20,604 nt of DNA from Cyclobacteriaceae bacterium (lineage in GTDB: Bacteria; Bacteroidota; Bacteroidia; Cytophagales; Cyclobacteriaceae): contig JANYKP010000016.1 in NCBI GenBank assembly GCA_025358195.1, positions 1 through 20,604 on the forward strand, in the 5' to 3' direction. The position numbers and the translations under genes were made by a program. Shown one piece after another: positions 13,823 to 20,520 of this stretch. The notes below the pieces were generated by a model, which saw nothing but the letters and a program-made list of their open reading frames with translations, searched no databases and was not told the DNA's origin. Numbering within the stretch: position 1 is the first letter of the stretch; each line of letters begins with the position of its first letter.

Positions 13823-15207
13823 AGTTTAACGACTACGATAGTATCTATTTTCTCGGCATCGGTGGGATTGGCATGAGTGCACTGGCACGGTGGTTCAGAC
13901 GCAAGGGCCTGCGCGTGGCGGGGTATGATCGCACGCCGACGCCACTCACGCATGAGCTGATCGAAGAGGGTATGGAGCTCCACTTTGATGATAAGGTAGA
14001 ATTTATTCCCGGCTACCTCTCAAAAGAAAAGACGTTGGTGGTATTTACACCGGCTATTCCTAAAGATCATGCTGAGCATGCTTACCTGAAAGACCAAGGC
14101 TTCACGATTCTCAAACGTTCGGAGGTATTGGGTTTGATTTCAAAGGACTATAAGACAATCGCCGTTGCCGGCACGCACGGAAAAACAACAACGTCGTCAT
14201 TGATCGCCCACATTTTAAAATCGGCAGGTAAAGACATGGTGGCTTTTCTGGGAGGCATTGCTTCCAACTATGATTCTAACCTGGTGATGCACGGCGAAGT
14301 AAAAAAAGAAACCATTGTGGTGGCAGAGGCGGATGAGTTTGACCGCTCGTTTCTCCGTTTGTTTCCGGACATCGCAGTGATCACATCGGCTGATCCGGAC
14401 CACCTGGATATTTACGGTGATCACGCCAGCATGTTGACATCGTTTAAGGATTTCATCAAACAAATTGATCAGAAGGGTATGCTGGTAATTCATAAATCGG
14501 TTGAATCATTGGCGCCATCCGGTCATCCTCACACTAAAAAGACATACAGTATTAATCAGGGACAATTTTTTGCCGGCAATCTCACCACCGACGACGGATT
14601 TTTTAAGTTCGATCTTCTTGGCGTTGACAGGAAGATTGAAAATGTACAGCTCGGTGTCCCGGGTTTTCATAACGTGGAGAATGCGATCGCAGCCGCTGTG
14701 GTAGCTCAGGAAGTTGGCGTGGATGACGCAACAATCAAGGAGGCATTGGCCTCTTTCAAAGGCGTGAAGCGCAGGTTTGAGTTTGTCTATCGAAATAAGG
14801 GACACATTTTCATTGATGACTACGCTCACCATCCTGCCGAAATTGAGGCGTTTTTAAAGTCGTTAAAGGCGATGTACCAGGGCAAGAAAATTACGGTAGT
14901 CTTCCAGCCGCACCTGTACACACGCACCCGGGATTTTGCTGAGGGCTTTGCAAAAAGCTTGAGCCTTGCAGATGAACTGGTGATGATGGATATCTATCCA
15001 GCACGGGAGTTACCCATCCCCGGTGTAACGTCGGATATAATTTTTAAAGATGTGATCTGCCCCTCCAAGATCAGGAGCAGTAAGAAGGATTTATTAACAA
15101 AGCTTGATTCACTTGACTTTGAAGTGCTCGCAACGGTGGGAGCCGGCGACATTGATACGTTCGTAAAGCCAATAAAAGACTTGTTGACAAAGAAATATGA
15201 AAGTTAA
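13819..15207 (+). CDS. murC: UDP-MurNAc:L-alanine ligase MurC
   Basis: MurC starts the peptide stem by joining L-alanine to UDP-MurNAc with ATP. The N-terminal nucleotide-binding loop is FLGIGGIGMSALARWF (11-26). The P-loop is GTHGKTTTS with K122, where the histidine is typical of MurC. EADEFDRSFL and the C-terminal DDYAHHPAEIEAFL are further MurC signatures. The 462 residues match the usual length. The start is GTG, overlapping the murG stop as GTGA, and the end overlaps ftsQ by 11 nt, so translation of murG, murC and ftsQ is probably coupled. Confidence 0.97.
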   Translation: MKFNDYDSIYFLGIGGIGMSALARWFRRKGLRVAGYDRTPTPLTHELIEEGMELHFDDKVEFIPGYLSKEKTLVVFTPAIPKDHAEHAYLKDQGFTILKRSEVLGLISKDYKTIAVAGTHGKTTTSSLIAHILKSAGKDMVAFLGGIASNYDSNLVMHGEVKKETIVVAEADEFDRSFLRLFPDIAVITSADPDHLDIYGDHASMLTSFKDFIKQIDQKGMLVIHKSVESLAPSGHPHTKKTYSINQGQFFAGNLTTDDGFFKFDLLGVDRKIENVQLGVPGFHNVENAIAAAVVAQEVGVDDATIKEALASFKGVKRRFEFVYRNKGHIFIDDYAHHPAEIEAFLKSLKAMYQGKKITVVFQPHLYTRTRDFAEGFAKSLSLADELVMMDIYPARELPIPGVTSDIIFKDVICPSKIRSSKKDLLTKLDSLDFEVLATVGAGDIDTFVKPIKDLLTKKYES

Positions 15208-15961
15208 GCTGAACCTACGAAAAGAGATTAAGATCGGAGTCGCCATTATCGGACTTTCGTTTTTGATTGCTTTCAGTGAACGCAAACAAGGGGGCACACT
15301 GTGTAAAGACATTATCGTTGAGATAGAAAATCTCAATGACAATCATTTTTTGGATGAAGCGGACATCCTTCGACTGGTGGAAACCAGCGGCCAGCCGGTG
15401 AGAGGGACCAACCTGTCACGGATCAACCTCAAGGCTATCGAGACAAAACTAAAGTATGACAAACACATCCGGGAGGCAGAACTATATGGGGACCTCAAAG
15501 GAAACCTGATCGTAATGATCAAGTTGAGAAGACCGATTGCACGGTTTGCTCAAGAGGACGCTCCGGATGCCTACCTGTCGGAAGAAGGAATCACGATGGG
15601 AATTTCGGAGAAGTTTACATCACGTGTGATGGTTATCAGCGGAAAATTTGTAAAGCACCTTTTGGAAAAAGGTGATCTGATGAAGCTAGAAGAAGACAAA
15701 AAACTTATGGAGATGATTACGTTCATCAGTGAAGAACCTTTTTGGAAAGCGCAAATCGCCCAGCTGGATATCAATGGACGGGGCGAGATTACGATCTATC
15801 CGCAGGTAACCGGTCAATTGGTGGAGTTCGGAACGCCTGAAAATTTTGAGACGAAGTTTAAAAAGCTTATGGTCTTTTACAAAGAAGTTCTCCCTCAAAA
15901 AGGATGGACCCGGTATGAACGTGTGAATTTGAAATACGAAGGACAAATAATAGCAGAATGA
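15197..15961 (+). CDS. ftsQ: Cell division protein FtsQ
   Basis: FtsQ is a bitopic membrane protein that links FtsL/FtsB to the rest of the divisome. This 254-residue protein has a basic cytoplasmic start, one transmembrane segment (about 12-27) and a periplasmic part. A POTRA-like domain spans roughly 38-112, with FLDEADILRLV and NLSRINLKAIETKLKYDKHI. A beta domain follows, with AYLSEEGITMG and IAQLDINGRGEITIYPQVTG. Similarity to E. coli FtsQ is low, as usual in this phylum, and the call leans on topology, fold pattern and position between murC and ftsA. The next gene starts 93 nt later behind its own leader. Confidence 0.92.
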   Translation: MKVKLNLRKEIKIGVAIIGLSFLIAFSERKQGGTLCKDIIVEIENLNDNHFLDEADILRLVETSGQPVRGTNLSRINLKAIETKLKYDKHIREAELYGDLKGNLIVMIKLRRPIARFAQEDAPDAYLSEEGITMGISEKFTSRVMVISGKFVKHLLEKGDLMKLEEDKKLMEMITFISEEPFWKAQIAQLDINGRGEITIYPQVTGQLVEFGTPENFETKFKKLMVFYKEVLPQKGWTRYERVNLKYEGQIIAE

Positions 15962-15982
15962 GAGGAACGGTCAATAATAAAT

Positions 15983-16038
15983 AAAGATGAACCACAATCA
16001 GTCCATATATTTTTTTAACAAAGAAAAAACAACCACTA
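15983..16038 (+). promoter_or_regulatory. ftsA leader with shared motifs
   Basis: The 93-nt gap before ftsA holds AAAGATGAAC (15983-15992), a -7-like TATATTTT (16006-16013), TTTTTTAAC (16011-16019) and AACCACTA (16031-16038). Three of these recur in the same order before ftsZ. The octamer begins exactly 24 nt before the start codon in both genes. No good -33 box is visible, so a promoter is possible but unproven. Confidence 0.4.
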
Positions 16039-16054
16039 TAAAAAATTAACAACC

Positions 16055-17359
16055 ATGGAAAAGGAAAAAATAGTAGTCGGCCTTGATATCGGGACTACAA
16101 AAATCTGCGTCATCGTAGGCCGCAAAAATGAGTATGGTAAGCTTGAAGTGCTCGGCTTGGGTAAGGCAGAGTCCGAGGGTGTTATCAAAGGCATTGTTAC
16201 CAATATCGATAAGACCGTGTGCGCTATCGAGAAGGCGGTAAAAGAGGCCAGCGATATGTCTGGCACCGATATCGGCGTGGTCAACGTGGGGATTGCGGGG
16301 CAGCATATCCGCAGCACCATTCATCATGGCAGCATCACACGCACCTCGAATGACGACGAAATTAGTATCGAAGATGTCAGCCGACTCACCGAAGACATGT
16401 ATCGCATCGTGATCCCTCCGGGCAGTGAGATCATTCATGTCATGCCACAGGACTATACGGTCGACTATGAAGAAGGTATCAAGGACCCTGTGGGCATGAG
16501 TGGCGTGAAGCTTGAGGCTGACTTCCACATCATCACTGCACAGACGAGCGCAATCAATAATATTAATAAATGCGTGCGCAGAGCGGGGTTGGAAATCGAA
16601 GACTTAATACTTGAACCACTCGCATCCAGCCTGGCCGTGTTAAGCGATGAAGAGAAAGAAGCTGGCGTTTGTCTGATTGACATTGGGGGTGGCACCACCG
16701 ACATCGCGATTTTCTATGACAACATCATTCGTCATACTTCTGTTATCCCGTTTGGCGGAAATATTCTCACCAATGATATCCAGACGGGACTGATGGTGAT
16801 GGCGAAGCAAGCAGAGCAATTGAAGACTAAGTTTGGAAAAGCCATCGCAGAGGAAGCCAGTCCGAATGAAATTGTTTCCATTCCGGGCATTCGGAATCGT
16901 GCCGCCAAAGAGATCTCGGTAAAAAATCTGTCAAATATTATCCAGGCACGCATGGAAGAAATCGTCGAGATGGTCCATACAGAAATCATCAGTTGTGGTT
17001 TTGAAAAAAGACTGGCGGGTGGTATTGTCATCACCGGTGGCGGTTCACAGCTCAACAGCCTGAAGCACCTGGTAGAGTATATGACCGGAATGGACACACG
17101 CATTGGTTATCCCAATGAGCATCTGGGAAAGAGTAAACTCGAAGCGGTAAAAAGTCCGATGTACGCCACGGCTGTGGGACTTGTACTGGCTGGTTTCCGT
17201 TCGCTGGATGAGCGTGAAGAGCGCTACCGTGAAGCAAAGGAAAACAGGGCCTTGGTAAAAGTGAAGAAAGCGAAGCCTGCTACTGATTTCTTCAGCAGCA
17301 TCTTGAACAAAACCAAAGGATTGCTGATCGACGATTTGGATGGAAAAAACGAGTACTGA
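16055..17359 (+). CDS. ftsA: Cell division protein FtsA
   Basis: FtsA is an actin-like ATPase that anchors FtsZ filaments to the membrane and recruits divisome proteins. The actin-fold motifs are present: phosphate-1 VVGLDIGTTKICVIVG (7-22), phosphate-2 VCLIDIGGGTTDIAIF (205-220) and the adenosine motif GGIVITGGGSQL (322-333). The FtsA-specific 1C subdomain lies at about 85-165, with HVMPQDYTVD at 128-137. The C-terminal segment DFFSSILNKTKGLLID (411-426) is amphipathic and fits the membrane-targeting sequence. Length (434) is normal. It follows ftsQ after a motif-bearing leader and lies 74 nt before ftsZ. Confidence 0.97.
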   Translation: MEKEKIVVGLDIGTTKICVIVGRKNEYGKLEVLGLGKAESEGVIKGIVTNIDKTVCAIEKAVKEASDMSGTDIGVVNVGIAGQHIRSTIHHGSITRTSNDDEISIEDVSRLTEDMYRIVIPPGSEIIHVMPQDYTVDYEEGIKDPVGMSGVKLEADFHIITAQTSAINNINKCVRRAGLEIEDLILEPLASSLAVLSDEEKEAGVCLIDIGGGTTDIAIFYDNIIRHTSVIPFGGNILTNDIQTGLMVMAKQAEQLKTKFGKAIAEEASPNEIVSIPGIRNRAAKEISVKNLSNIIQARMEEIVEMVHTEIISCGFEKRLAGGIVITGGGSQLNSLKHLVEYMTGMDTRIGYPNEHLGKSKLEAVKSPMYATAVGLVLAGFRSLDEREERYREAKENRALVKVKKAKPATDFFSSILNKTKGLLIDDLDGKNEY

Positions 17360-17378
17360 TCAGGATTTAAGGATTAAG

Positions 17379-17418
17379 AAAGATGAACGGGATTAATACA
17401 AAATTTTTTAACCACTAC
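17379..17418 (+). promoter_or_regulatory. ftsZ leader with shared motifs
   Basis: AAAGATGAAC (17379-17388), TTTTTTAAC (17404-17412) and AACCACTAC (17410-17418) repeat the arrangement found before ftsA. The octamer again begins 24 nt before the ATG. This may mark an independent transcript start or a translational control site, but no clear TAnnTTTG box is seen. Confidence 0.4.
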
Positions 17419-17433
17419 TAAACAATAATTGTC

Positions 17434-19170
17434 ATGTTTGAAACAGGATCAACCTACAAATTTGATTTGCCAAGACACCACAAATCGATCATCAAGGTGA
17501 TTGGTGTGGGCGGTGGCGGCAGCAACGCGGTGAATCACATGTTCAGGCTCGGCATCAAGGATGTTGAGTTTATCGTGTGCAACACCGACTTGCAAGCACT
17601 GAACAGTAGTCCGGTGCCTACCAAGTTGCAAATCGGTACCAACCTCACAGAAGGTCTTGGCTGCGGAGCCAACCCTGAAGTTGGGCGTGCAGCGGCCATG
17701 GAAAGCAAAGAACAAATCCGTGACGTGCTTGCTGGAACAAAAATGGTTTTCATTACCGCGGGTATGGGTGGAGGCACGGGCACTGGAGCAGCGCCCATCA
17801 TCGCCAAAATCGCCAAAGAGATGGACATCCTTACCGTTGGTATAGTGACCATGCCTTTCGGCTTTGAAGGACGTAAGAAAATCGGTCAGGGTCAGGCAGG
17901 CCTGGATGCCATGCGTAGCAATTGCGATACGGTACTCGCGATTCTGAATGATCAGTTGCGCCAAATGTTCGGTAACCTTTCAATCAGCCAGGCATTTGGT
18001 GAAGCAGATAGCATATTGACGACCGCTGCGAAAGGGATTGCGGAAATTATCACACTGGCAGGTTACGTCAATGTTGACTTTCAGGATGTTCGTACCGTTA
18101 TGCTCAATGCCGGCGCTGCCGTAATGGGCTCCGCCGAGACAAGCGGTGATAATCGCGCCATACGTGCGGCTCAGCAAGCGCTTGCTTCACCGCTGTTGGA
18201 TAACAAGGACATCATGGGGGCGAAGAGAATATTGCTTTCGATTATTTCCGGGGAGGAAGCTGAACTACAAATGGATGAGTTGAGCCAGATCACGGAGTAT
18301 ATTCAGGAACAATCAGGCGATGAATGCGAAGTGATCTTCGGTCATGGCGTGGATGCTGCCTTGGGGGATTGCATCCGGGTAACTGTTATTGCCACAGGAT
18401 TTGCAGGCGAAGGAAGAAGCGCAGGTGCAGCAAAAAAACCAGATGAAAAAAAGGTGCTGGACCTTGAAAAAAGTCAGCTCATGATGACGGAAATGGCCGA
18501 CAATTCGGTGAACGAGCGAAACCAGGAGATCGAATTGAAAATAACTGACGAAATGATTTTCTCTGATCTGATAAAAGATGAGCCGTTCTTCGATGATCAC
18601 GAAGAATTGCCTGCCAAAAAACAGGTTGAAGAAGTCCCGGTACTAAAGATGCCTGAAGAGAAACCGGTTTACGTAAAGCCAGAGGAAAAGCCCATTTACA
18701 TCAAGCCAGAGGAGAAGCCTTTCAAAAAGGAAGAGGCACCGCTTCAGGAAAGGAACTACACCTTAAGTCTATTTGACAATCAGGAAGTTGTCGCCAAAAA
18801 ATTTGAAGACGATGAAGCGGATGAGGACGATATCGGCAAGTTTAAAGGGGATGACGATGAATTTGAAATTGGAAAGGAAGTTTCCGCCGATCAGATCATT
18901 AATGAAGAAGGTATGATGGAAATGCGTAAGACAAAACAACGCCTCGAACAGCAAGCCAAGGAGCGGAGAGAAAGACTAAAGGCCGCCAGGAAACAGGAAA
19001 TGAGCAAAGAAGAGTTCAATGAGAAGTGGACCCTACCCGCCTATTTGCGAAGAGGTGTCAAGATGGAAAACGTGCCGCACTCATCGGAGCGTTTTATTTC
19101 CAAATACAATTTAAATGATGACAATAATTTGTTGGGTAACAATAAATTTTTGCATGACAATGTGGACTAG
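17434..19170 (+). CDS. ftsZ: Cell division GTPase FtsZ
   Basis: FtsZ is the tubulin-like GTPase that forms the division ring. The GTPase domain (about 14-325) has GVGGGGSNAVNHM (25-36), the tubulin signature GGGTGTG (112-118), and the catalytic T7 loop NVDFQD (N213, D215, D218). At 578 residues it is much longer than E. coli FtsZ (383). The excess is an acidic, proline- and lysine-containing linker (about 330-530), including PEEKPxYxK repeats at 407-430. The conserved FtsA-binding peptide LPAYLRRGVKM (534-544) is not terminal: a further 34 residues follow, ending in NNKFLHDNVD, as I recall for Bacteroidota FtsZ. The ATG at 17434 is the last gene start of the cluster. Confidence 0.97.
   Translation: MFETGSTYKFDLPRHHKSIIKVIGVGGGGSNAVNHMFRLGIKDVEFIVCNTDLQALNSSPVPTKLQIGTNLTEGLGCGANPEVGRAAAMESKEQIRDVLAGTKMVFITAGMGGGTGTGAAPIIAKIAKEMDILTVGIVTMPFGFEGRKKIGQGQAGLDAMRSNCDTVLAILNDQLRQMFGNLSISQAFGEADSILTTAAKGIAEIITLAGYVNVDFQDVRTVMLNAGAAVMGSAETSGDNRAIRAAQQALASPLLDNKDIMGAKRILLSIISGEEAELQMDELSQITEYIQEQSGDECEVIFGHGVDAALGDCIRVTVIATGFAGEGRSAGAAKKPDEKKVLDLEKSQLMMTEMADNSVNERNQEIELKITDEMIFSDLIKDEPFFDDHEELPAKKQVEEVPVLKMPEEKPVYVKPEEKPIYIKPEEKPFKKEEAPLQERNYTLSLFDNQEVVAKKFEDDEADEDDIGKFKGDDDEFEIGKEVSADQIINEEGMMEMRKTKQRLEQQAKERRERLKAARKQEMSKEEFNEKWTLPAYLRRGVKMENVPHSSERFISKYNLNDDNNLLGNNKFLHDNVD
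18652..18723 (+). repeat. 27-bp tandem repeats inside the FtsZ linker
   Basis: Two full units and one partial unit encode PEEKPVYVK, PEEKPIYIK and PEEKPF (residues 407-430). Differences between units are mostly at third codon positions, so the amino acid pattern seems maintained. The repeat can vary linker length without a frame change. Confidence 0.8.
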
Positions 19171-19279
19171 CCTCACCCTAAATCCCCCTCCGGAGGAGAG
19201 GGATTCCATTCTCCAAAGAGAGTGGTGGGTGAGGTGCACTCTTTCCCCTCTCCGCTTCGGAGTGGGGCTAGGGGTAAGG
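19171..19279. repeat. Long imperfect inverted repeat after ftsZ
   Basis: The block begins CCTCACCCTAAATCCCCC next to the ftsZ stop. It ends in a roughly complementary arm at 19242-19279 containing GGGGCTAGGGGTAAGG. Inside, GGGTGAGG (19227-19234) is exactly complementary to the first octamer, so nested hairpins are possible. It looks like one of the non-coding CCTCACCC-type dispersed elements found between genes in this phylum. I see no transposase or target duplication. Confidence 0.6.
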
Positions 19280-19282
19280 CTT

Positions 19283-19489
19283 GGCATTTCCGGCACGACT
19301 GGTCATTTACTCCATTCGTAGTGGTTGTTGGTGGTAAATATTTTTTGCCGGTGCCGGAGTGCCTTCTTTTTGATCGGGACTCATTTATGTAAAATGAGTT
19401 GAGGCAGGTGGGTTATGATTTTTTTACTGCCCCCGATCGAATGATTTTTTAAGCTGGAAAGCCGGACGCTATGGTCCGGCTTTTTCTTT
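19283..19489 (+). ncRNA. Candidate structured small RNA downstream of ftsZ
   Basis: No gene occupies this segment, yet it folds well by eye. A hairpin at 19283-19363 pairs GGCA with TGCC, CCGGCAC with GTGCCGG, and ATTTAC with GTAAAT, leaving an apical loop at 19311-19333. A three-way junction follows: P1 is 19369-19378 with 19432-19441 (10 pairs including one wobble), P2 is ACTCATTT with AAATGAGT, and P3 is GGCAG with CTGCC, with only TGA unpaired at the junction. A terminator completes it. The apical loop contains CGTAGTGGTTGT (19317-19328), antisense to the mraZ, ftsA and ftsZ leaders. No promoter is recognisable, so it might instead be the processed 3' UTR of ftsZ or a set of tandem terminators. 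Confidence 0.4.
19458..19489 (+). terminator. Rho-independent terminator of the dcw cluster
   Basis: AAAGCCGGAC (19458-19467), the loop GCTATG and GTCCGGCTTT (19474-19483) form a perfect 10-bp stem followed by TTCTTT. It lies between the convergent ftsZ and sigma-factor transcripts. On the minus strand the stem lacks a clean U-tract, so it should act mainly on the plus strand. Confidence 0.9.
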
Positions 19490-19569
19490 GTGAATCCTGA
19501 GAAATGTGATTTTGGGAAAGTTTATTTCGAATGTATGATGGACTTGAATCCTCCGGTCATATTTTTATT

Positions 19570-19818
19570 TCAAGATTTGATCCGGCTATATTCACCGGGC
19601 CTTATTATCCTTTTGTCAGCCGTCTTTTCCATGCGGAACACGATCACAAGAAGCACGATGAGAATCATAATAATTAAAAGGAATGTAAATACCCGAAGGA
19701 TTTTTTTAATTCGTTTCTCCTCCTCGTGTCGCTGCAGTACCGCACCGTAGTTGCGGTAACGCTCGGTACCCCGTGCGGTAAGTTTCTGCCTCCGCAATCG
19801 TATCTCGTGTTTACTCAT
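19570..19818 (-). CDS. Small single-pass membrane protein
   Basis: From the ATG at 19818 this encodes 82 residues. A strongly basic cytoplasmic N-terminus (1-40, with RLRRQKLTARGTERYR) is followed by one very hydrophobic segment at 41-61 (FTFLLIIMILIVLLVIVF) and a short basic outer tail. I do not recognise a family. The reading frame extends upstream to 19887, but the first 23 residues lie wholly in the sigma-factor gene and lack a signal, so the internal ATG is preferred. It overlaps the end of the sigma-factor gene by 8 nt, implying coupled translation. The pairing invites the idea of a membrane partner or regulator of that sigma factor, but it lacks a zinc-finger or RseA-like anti-sigma motif, so this is only a guess. 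Confidence 0.7.
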   Translation of the reverse strand: MSKHEIRLRRQKLTARGTERYRNYGAVLQRHEEEKRIKKILRVFTFLLIIMILIVLLVIVFRMEKTADKRIIRPGEYSRIKS

Positions 19819-20383
19819 TGTATTTAACTTTAATATTAAAATTCTTCCGCAACTTATCCAGGGCACGATAGGTGCGCATTTTTGCACCGCTCTCTGTCAT
19901 ATCCAAAATGAATGCAATTTCTTTGAAGTCTTTATCCTCAAAGAATCTAAGCTGCAATACGTGTAGCATTTCCGTTGGTAGGTCTCTCAGGTAGATCAGC
20001 AGTCGTTGTATGATCTCTTCATCCCAATCTTGTAAACCATCGGTATTATTTCGTTCTACCAGCTCACGTACTTTTACTTCCTCGATGCTGAAAACTTTTT
20101 TCCCTTTCTTCTTCCTGTAGAATTTATTCACCTCATTGGATGCGATTTTGTATAGCCATGCTGAAAAAGGAAGGCCCCTGAACTCATATCTTGAAAGATG
20201 GTTGAGGACATTGACAAATGTCTGTGAGCAGAGGTCACCGGCCGTTTCTTCATCATCCGTCTGACGAAGGAGGTAATAATAAATCCGGTCGAAATATTTT
20301 TCATAGAGTTCCGCAAAGGCCCGCGGGTCACGCTTGGACCGCACTACTATCTCATTTTCTTTGCGGATATCTTCCTCCGTCAT
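19811..20383 (-). CDS. ECF-like RNA polymerase sigma factor
   Basis: This 190-residue protein has the two-domain layout of ECF sigma factors. Region 2 spans about 19-93, with AFAELYEKYFDRIYYYLL and the core-binding and -10 recognition stretch ETAGDLCSQTFVNVL followed by FSAWLYKIASNEVNKFYR. Region 4 spans about 128-182, with LPTEMLHVLQLRFFEDKDF and the helix-turn-helix KEIAFILDMTESGAKMRTYRALDKLRK. It directs RNA polymerase to a subset of promoters, and its targets and inducing signal are unknown. The ATG at 20383 gives a normal start. It is transcribed toward the dcw cluster and overlaps a small membrane-protein gene. No clear TAnnTTTG box is visible upstream. Confidence 0.93.
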   Translation of the reverse strand: MTEEDIRKENEIVVRSKRDPRAFAELYEKYFDRIYYYLLRQTDDEETAGDLCSQTFVNVLNHLSRYEFRGLPFSAWLYKIASNEVNKFYRKKKGKKVFSIEEVKVRELVERNNTDGLQDWDEEIIQRLLIYLRDLPTEMLHVLQLRFFEDKDFKEIAFILDMTESGAKMRTYRALDKLRKNFNIKVKYNE

Positions 20384-20499
20384 GGCTACAGACTATGTGC
20401 AAATAATGCTTCTGAAGAAAGATAGTCACAATTTGCATTTGTAATTCAGTGTGCAGCTTGATGAAAAACCAGAAAGCAGCTCCCGAGTGCTAATGCCAC

Positions 20500-20520
20500 T
20501 TTTAGCTTTTGGCTTTTTGC
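20500..20520. repeat. Three tandem heptamers upstream of the sigma-factor gene
   Basis: TTTTAGC, TTTTGGC and TTTTTGC follow each other without a gap. They share NNTTNGC with the heptamers after mraZ at 3728-3748. The remaining sequence from 20384 to 20604 holds no recognisable gene. It should contain the sigma-factor promoter, which I cannot identify. Confidence 0.5.

Noticed and set aside
16046..16528. Minus-strand reading frame of 160 codons within ftsA
   Set aside because: Antisense shadow of ftsA, with histidine- and aspartate-rich composition caused by reverse reading of its codons.
17449..17964. Minus-strand reading frame of 171 codons within ftsZ
   Set aside because: Antisense shadow of the highly conserved FtsZ GTPase domain. 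No independent start signal or domain.
19115..19321. Plus-strand frame spanning the ftsZ end and the inverted repeat
   Set aside because: Encoded mostly by the repeat element and overlapping ftsZ in another frame.
19490..19750. Plus-strand reading frame of 86 codons
   Set aside because: It lies after the terminator and antisense to the small membrane protein. Its hydrophobic stretch does not match a known family.
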